From the NCBI GenBank assembly GCA_027485075.1, contig JAIXRT010000269.1:1-17875 (forward strand): a DNA stretch of 17,875 nucleotides, read 5' to 3'. The first letter of the stretch is position 1. Every line of letters starts with the position of its first letter. Shown piece by piece: positions 14,195 to 17,875 of the stretch. The notes under the pieces were generated by a model. The model worked only from the letters and a program-made list of their open reading frames with translations. It did not search any database and was not told the origin of the DNA. The DNA is from Cytophagaceae bacterium (GTDB lineage Bacteria; Bacteroidota; Bacteroidia; Cytophagales; Spirosomataceae). The translations under genes and the position numbers were made by a program.

Positions 14195-17014
14195 ATGGAT
14201 TTAACGGGTTTTTCACATATTGAGGTTTTGGGTGCGCGTGAGCACAATTTAAAAAATATTGATGTATCCATTCCGCGCAACCAGCTGGTGGTCGTAACGG
14301 GAATCTCAGGTTCGGGAAAATCTTCCTTGGCATTTGATACGATTTATGCCGAAGGTCAGCGGCGGTATATGGAAAGTTTTTCAGCCTATGCCCGGTCCTT
14401 TTTGGGAAATATGGAGCGTCCGGACGTGGATAAAATTGAAGGATTATCACCTGTAATTTCGATTGAGCAAAAAACGACATCGAAAAATCCACGTTCGACG
14501 GTGGGTACGACGACAGAAATTTATGATTTTTTGCGCTTGTTGTATGCGCGAGGTTCGGAGGCATTTTCATATTTGAGTGGCCAAAAAATGGTCAAACAAT
14601 CTGTTGACCAAATCATTGCCACCCTGACTACGCAGTTTGACGGATCTAAGATTGTTTTACTAGCGCCCGTGATCAAAGGACGTAAGGGACATTACCGCGA
14701 GCTTTTTGTCCAGATTGCCAAATGGGGCTATACGAAGGTTCGCGTAGATGGCGAGATTCTTGATATCGAACCCAAGATGCAATTGGATCGATTTAAAGTA
14801 CATGATATTGAGGTGGTAATCGATCGCTTAGTCGTGACAGATGATGAACGGGTACGTTTATCGCAAAGTTTACAGACAGCGATGCAGGTGGGGAAAGGTC
14901 AGGTTTATGTACTAGACGGTGCTTCACATGTGCATTATTTTTCACAAACATTAATGGACCCAGAGACTGGTTTGTCCTATGATGAACCTGCTCCTAATAC
15001 GTTTTCATTCAATAGTCCATATGGCGCTTGTCCTTGCTGCAATGGCTTGGGAGTGATCGAGGAAATTACAGAGGATTCTGTCATACCTGATCGCAAATTG
15101 AGTATTGTTCGTGGAGCTATTGCGCCGATAGGCGAGTACCGAGAGTTGTGGATTTTTAAGCAACTAGAAGTTTTGTTAAAGCCTTTTCAAGTGGGTTTAT
15201 CTACACCCATTGAAAAATTCCCTTTAGAGGCAGTGGAAATGATGCTGTATGGGACGGATGAGCCAGTGCCGGTTCCATCAAAAAAATATGTGGGGACGGA
15301 ATGGAGTACGAAATATGATGGAATTATTAATTTCTTAAAACGTCAGCAAGAGAGTGGATCAGAGAAGACGCAGGATTGGTTGAAGGATTTTTTGGTGATT
15401 AAGACATGTCCTGATTGTGGAGAAAAAAAAAAAAAAAAGGAGGCGCTTCATTTTAAAATAGATGGTAAGCACATTGGGGAGTTAGCCCAAATGGACGTTC
15501 TTGAATTAGAGCAATGGTTGGAGGGACTTGAGTTGCGAATTTCTGATCGTCAGCGGCAGATTGGTACGGAGGTATTGAAGGAGATTCGCAAGCGCGTTGG
15601 ATTTTTGACGCAAATTGGGTTGACTTATTTGACGCTTGATCGACCGATGAAGACGTTGTCGGGAGGCGAGTCGCAGCGGATTCGTTTAGCTACCCAAATA
15701 GGTACACAATTAGTGGGCGTTTTATACATCATGGACGAACCGTCTATTGGTCTACATCAGCGGGATAATGAGAAATTGATCCAGGCGTTGAAGGATTTGC
15801 GTGATTTAGGAAATTCGGTTTTGGTAGTAGAGCACGATAAGGATATGATGCTGGAGTCTGACTATATTCTGGATATTGGTCCGGGTGCCGGCCGACATGG
15901 CGGTCATGTAGTCGGCTTCGGAAAACCGGCAGATTTCATCAAATTAGGCACACCTACGGCTCAGTATTTAAATGGAGAATTATCGATTGACGTACCCAAG
16001 GCTCGTCGATCTGGAAATGGTCATCAAATCGAGTTGAAAGGCGCCACAGGAAACAACTTAAAAAATGTTTCGATTACATTGCCTTTGGGGAAATTCATTT
16101 CCGTAACTGGGGTTTCTGGTTCGGGAAAATCAACCCTGATTCATGATACGTTAGTGTTGAAATTAAAGCAGCATTTTGATCGGACAAAACGGGATGCGAT
16201 GCCATTTAAGTCCATGACGGGTCTGGAACATATTGATAAGATCATTGAAGTAGACCAGTCGCCCATCGGTCGCACCCCGCGATCCAACCCGGCGACTTAT
16301 ACGAATATGTATACAGACATTCGGGCCTTATATTGTGAATTACCGGAGTCGAAAATTCGGGGCTATAAGGCGGGTAGATTTAGTTTTAATGTAAAAGGTG
16401 GCCGTTGTGAAAGTTGTGAAGGAGCGGGTCGCAAGAAGATTGAAATGGAGTTTTTGCCGGATGTACTGGTGGAATGTGAGACATGTAAAGGGAAGCGATT
16501 CAATCGCGAAACATTGGAAGTCCGATTTAAAGGTAAATCCATATCGGATGTGTTAGACATGACTGTAGAACAGGCGTTGGTATTTTTTGAAAACCAACCG
16601 CGGATTCATCGGCGGGTGCAGACTTTAGCTGAGGTTGGGTTGGGGTATATTACCTTGGGCCAGCATGCCACTACGTTGTCAGGTGGAGAAGCCCAACGGG
16701 TGAAATTGGCAGAGGAATTATCTAAGAAAGATACGGGTAAGACTTTATACGTACTAGATGAGCCTACCACCGGACTGCATTTTCAAGATGTCAAATTGCT
16801 GTTAGATGTATTACAGAAGTTGGTGGACAAAGGAAATACCGTATTGATCATTGAGCATAATTTAGATGTAGTTAAGGTGTCTGATTATGTCATTGATATG
16901 GGCCCCGAAGGTGGAAATGCGGGTGGCCAATTAGTAGGGTCGGGAACTCCTGAGCAAATTGCTAAGTTGAAAGGCAGCGAAACGGGCCGCTTTCTTAAAA
17001 AAGAATTAAGGTAA
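14195..17014 (+). CDS. uvrA: Excinuclease ABC subunit A
   Basis: UvrA, the damage-sensing ATPase of nucleotide excision repair that loads UvrB onto damaged DNA. From ATG 14195 it has 939 residues, the usual length. An in-frame GTG at 14171 is possible, but 14195 follows AGGA and fits UvrA N-termini better. Two ABC modules are complete: Walker A GISGSGKSS (36-44) and GVSGSGKST (639-647), with signatures SGGESQRIRLA (489 on) and SGGEAQRVKLA. Cys pairs C279/C282 and C405/C408 form the first zinc module. C738/C741 and C761/C764, with 19 residues between the pairs, form the second. Two residues after C408, K411-K415 are encoded by a run of 16 A, where other UvrA proteins have a mixed segment such as KGARLKPE. 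The reading frame is intact, with no length change. Confidence 0.97.
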   Translation: MDLTGFSHIEVLGAREHNLKNIDVSIPRNQLVVVTGISGSGKSSLAFDTIYAEGQRRYMESFSAYARSFLGNMERPDVDKIEGLSPVISIEQKTTSKNPRSTVGTTTEIYDFLRLLYARGSEAFSYLSGQKMVKQSVDQIIATLTTQFDGSKIVLLAPVIKGRKGHYRELFVQIAKWGYTKVRVDGEILDIEPKMQLDRFKVHDIEVVIDRLVVTDDERVRLSQSLQTAMQVGKGQVYVLDGASHVHYFSQTLMDPETGLSYDEPAPNTFSFNSPYGACPCCNGLGVIEEITEDSVIPDRKLSIVRGAIAPIGEYRELWIFKQLEVLLKPFQVGLSTPIEKFPLEAVEMMLYGTDEPVPVPSKKYVGTEWSTKYDGIINFLKRQQESGSEKTQDWLKDFLVIKTCPDCGEKKKKKEALHFKIDGKHIGELAQMDVLELEQWLEGLELRISDRQRQIGTEVLKEIRKRVGFLTQIGLTYLTLDRPMKTLSGGESQRIRLATQIGTQLVGVLYIMDEPSIGLHQRDNEKLIQALKDLRDLGNSVLVVEHDKDMMLESDYILDIGPGAGRHGGHVVGFGKPADFIKLGTPTAQYLNGELSIDVPKARRSGNGHQIELKGATGNNLKNVSITLPLGKFISVTGVSGSGKSTLIHDTLVLKLKQHFDRTKRDAMPFKSMTGLEHIDKIIEVDQSPIGRTPRSNPATYTNMYTDIRALYCELPESKIRGYKAGRFSFNVKGGRCESCEGAGRKKIEMEFLPDVLVECETCKGKRFNRETLEVRFKGKSISDVLDMTVEQALVFFENQPRIHRRVQTLAEVGLGYITLGQHATTLSGGEAQRVKLAEELSKKDTGKTLYVLDEPTTGLHFQDVKLLLDVLQKLVDKGNTVLIIEHNLDVVKVSDYVIDMGPEGGNAGGQLVGSGTPEQIAKLKGSETGRFLKKELR
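15423..15438 (+). repeat. A16 homopolymer within uvrA
   Basis: Sixteen consecutive adenines, coding for the end of E410 and K411-K415. It is the longest mononucleotide run I saw in the window. Adding one A leads to TAA after six codons and losing one A leads to TAG after about seven, so any unit slip would truncate UvrA near residue 420, before the first ABC signature. Confidence 0.95.
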
Positions 17015-17048
17015 ACGCTGTTGCGGGGTCGTAAACCTCGGCAGCGTT
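17014..17048. other. Imperfect hairpin downstream of uvrA
   Basis: AACGCTG (17014-17020) pairs with CAGCGTT (17042-17048), and GGGGT/ACCTC can pair inside with a wobble. It begins at the last base of the uvrA stop. No T-run follows directly, so it is a weak terminator candidate or an RNA-end-stabilising structure. Confidence 0.4.
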
Positions 17049-17147
17049 ACGGTACAAATACTTTTTAACTTGTTTGAGTCTTTTATAAGTAGGAGATTTT
17101 TAGTATCGGAATGGATAAAATTTATCACCTAGTTGATTTTTTTCTCT

Positions 17148-17159
17148 CGCAAATTTGCG
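17148..17159. repeat. 12-bp perfect palindrome upstream of the Fe-S oxidoreductase gene
   Basis: CGCAAATTTGCG reads the same on both strands. It lies 74 nt before the ATG at 17234, in the probable promoter region, so it is a candidate operator for a dimeric regulator. The 17015-17233 gap also holds a hairpin at 17179-17218 and otherwise nothing recognised. Confidence 0.4.
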
Positions 17160-17178
17160 CTAGTTTCGGAACGGATTT

Positions 17179-17218
17179 GGTAACGCAGCTGGGGCATTAG
17201 ATTTCGTCAGCGGTTACC
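17179..17218 (+). other. Leader hairpin candidate before the Fe-S oxidoreductase gene
   Basis: GGTAACGC (17179-17186) can pair with GCGGTTACC (17210-17218) with one bulged G. It ends 15 nt before the ATG at 17234, so it could fold in the 5' leader of that mRNA. It matches no riboswitch I recognise. Confidence 0.3.
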
Positions 17219-17233
17219 ACCAAACTCATCAAC

Positions 17234-17875
17234 ATGAATCAAATTAGCTTTGCCGCCTTACTCGTAATCATGGGCTATTTCATAGCTCAGCGATTTAGCA
17301 AAATTGCAAAAACCATTCATCTCGCAAAGCCCGTTTTTGTAACGAATTCAAGCGAGCGCTGGAAACGTGTTCTATTGCTTGCATTTGGGCAAAAAAAGAT
17401 GTTTGAGAAGCCTTTTGTGGGCATTATGCACCTAGTAATTTACCTTGGATTTGTCTTGATTAATGTTGAAATCCTGGAAATTATCGTCGATGGCCTATTC
17501 GGAACACACCGAATTTTTGCCCCATTTCTGGGAAGTTTTTACCCAATCATTATTAATTTTTTTGAAATCCTCGCTGGCGGCGTAGTCGTGGCATGTGTCG
17601 TATTTATCGCCCGTCGCTTAAGTCATCAAGTAAAGCGCCTAAGCGCAGCAAGTCATCGCGAATTAAATGGATTTCCAATTAAAGATGCCATGCTTATTTT
17701 GATCATTGAATTGGTACTCATGTCAGCACTTTACGTCATGAACGCGGCAGATGCTGGGCAATCATTCATCATTTCAAAACACCTGAAGTCTTGGTTGCCA
17801 CAAGAAAATCTGCACCTTATTGAGCAAACAGCCTGGTGGATTCATATCATTGGCATTTTGCTGTTCGCGCTTTAT
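17234..17875 (+). CDS. Membrane-bound (Fe-S)-binding oxidoreductase, N-terminal part (truncated by window edge)
   Basis: An open frame of 214 codons from ATG 17234 running off the window end without a stop. It opens with a membrane helix (MNQISFAALLVIMGYFIA) and continues SERWKRVLLLAFGQKKMFEKP, then helices HLVIYLGFVLINVEILEIIVDGLFGTHR and FFEILAGGVVVACVVFIA, and two more before the edge. This is the NarI-like cytochrome/quinone-facing membrane domain found at the N-terminus of Bacteroidota Fe-S oxidoreductases related to HdrD/GlpC. In those proteins two CCG-type domains and 4Fe-4S ferredoxin motifs follow, and these would lie beyond position 17875. The likely role is electron transfer between the quinone pool and a soluble partner. 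The assignment rests on the characteristic GQKKMF...GTHR region and is fairly sure, but the Fe-S half cannot be seen. Confidence 0.82.
   Translation, partial: MNQISFAALLVIMGYFIAQRFSKIAKTIHLAKPVFVTNSSERWKRVLLLAFGQKKMFEKPFVGIMHLVIYLGFVLINVEILEIIVDGLFGTHRIFAPFLGSFYPIIINFFEILAGGVVVACVVFIARRLSHQVKRLSAASHRELNGFPIKDAMLILIIELVLMSALYVMNAADAGQSFIISKHLKSWLPQENLHLIEQTAWWIHIIGILLFALY

Noticed and set aside
14118..14570. 150-codon open frame on the minus strand over the uvrA start
   Set aside because: It is antisense to uvrA conserved motifs, runs through the receptor terminator hairpin, and its translation shows no recognisable domain.
1..17875. CRISPR array, phage, insertion sequence or toxin-antitoxin/defence module
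   Set aside because: No regularly spaced repeats, transposase or integrase motifs, or recognised defence genes were seen. The NYN protein stands alone and is not paired with an antitoxin-like gene.

Overview
The window looks like chromosomal core sequence from a member of the Bacteroidota, probably order Cytophagales. A pigmented freshwater relative of Aquirufa or Arcicella would fit, but genus is a guess. The reasons are promoters of the Bacteroidota type (TTG, about 19 nt, TAnnTTTG), few Shine-Dalgarno sequences, a TonB-dependent receptor with an N-terminal carboxypeptidase-regulatory-like domain, a BatD-family protein, a CruF-type carotenoid gene, and a tRNA without encoded CCA. No transposase, integrase, phage gene or CRISPR array was seen.

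Layout. 15-976 (+): YcxB-like membrane protein and ruvX, closed by a bidirectional terminator shared with a convergent phytanoyl-CoA-dioxygenase-family gene (1009-1836, -). 2085-5816 (+): an outer-membrane 'transporter'-type protein, a BatD-family protein, aroC and tadA, closely packed. 5878-6489 (+): a Mn-type superoxide dismutase with its own terminator. 6581-6655 (+): tRNA-His with several non-ideal pairs, between a good promoter and a terminator. 6707-8905 (+): a NYN/PIN-like nuclease, a CruF-type carotenoid hydratase and a MerR/cobalamin-binding regulator of the CarH/LitR type. The last two suggest light-controlled carotenoid synthesis. 8902-11010 (-): an operon of a DUF3089 alpha/beta-hydrolase lipoprotein and mannose-1-phosphate guanylyltransferase. 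11234-14110 (+): a large stand-alone TonB-dependent receptor with clear promoter and terminator. 14195-17014 (+): uvrA, carrying a run of 16 adenines inside its first zinc-binding module. 17234-17875 (+): the N-terminal membrane part of an Fe-S oxidoreductase, cut by the window edge.

Most genes are housekeeping (shikimate pathway, tRNA editing, DNA repair, rRNA maturation, oxidative stress). I did not find a clearly new multi-gene system. The points most worth a second look are the A16 tract in uvrA, the CarH-like photoreceptor candidate beside CruF that lacks the expected upper axial histidine, and the unusual tRNA-His.
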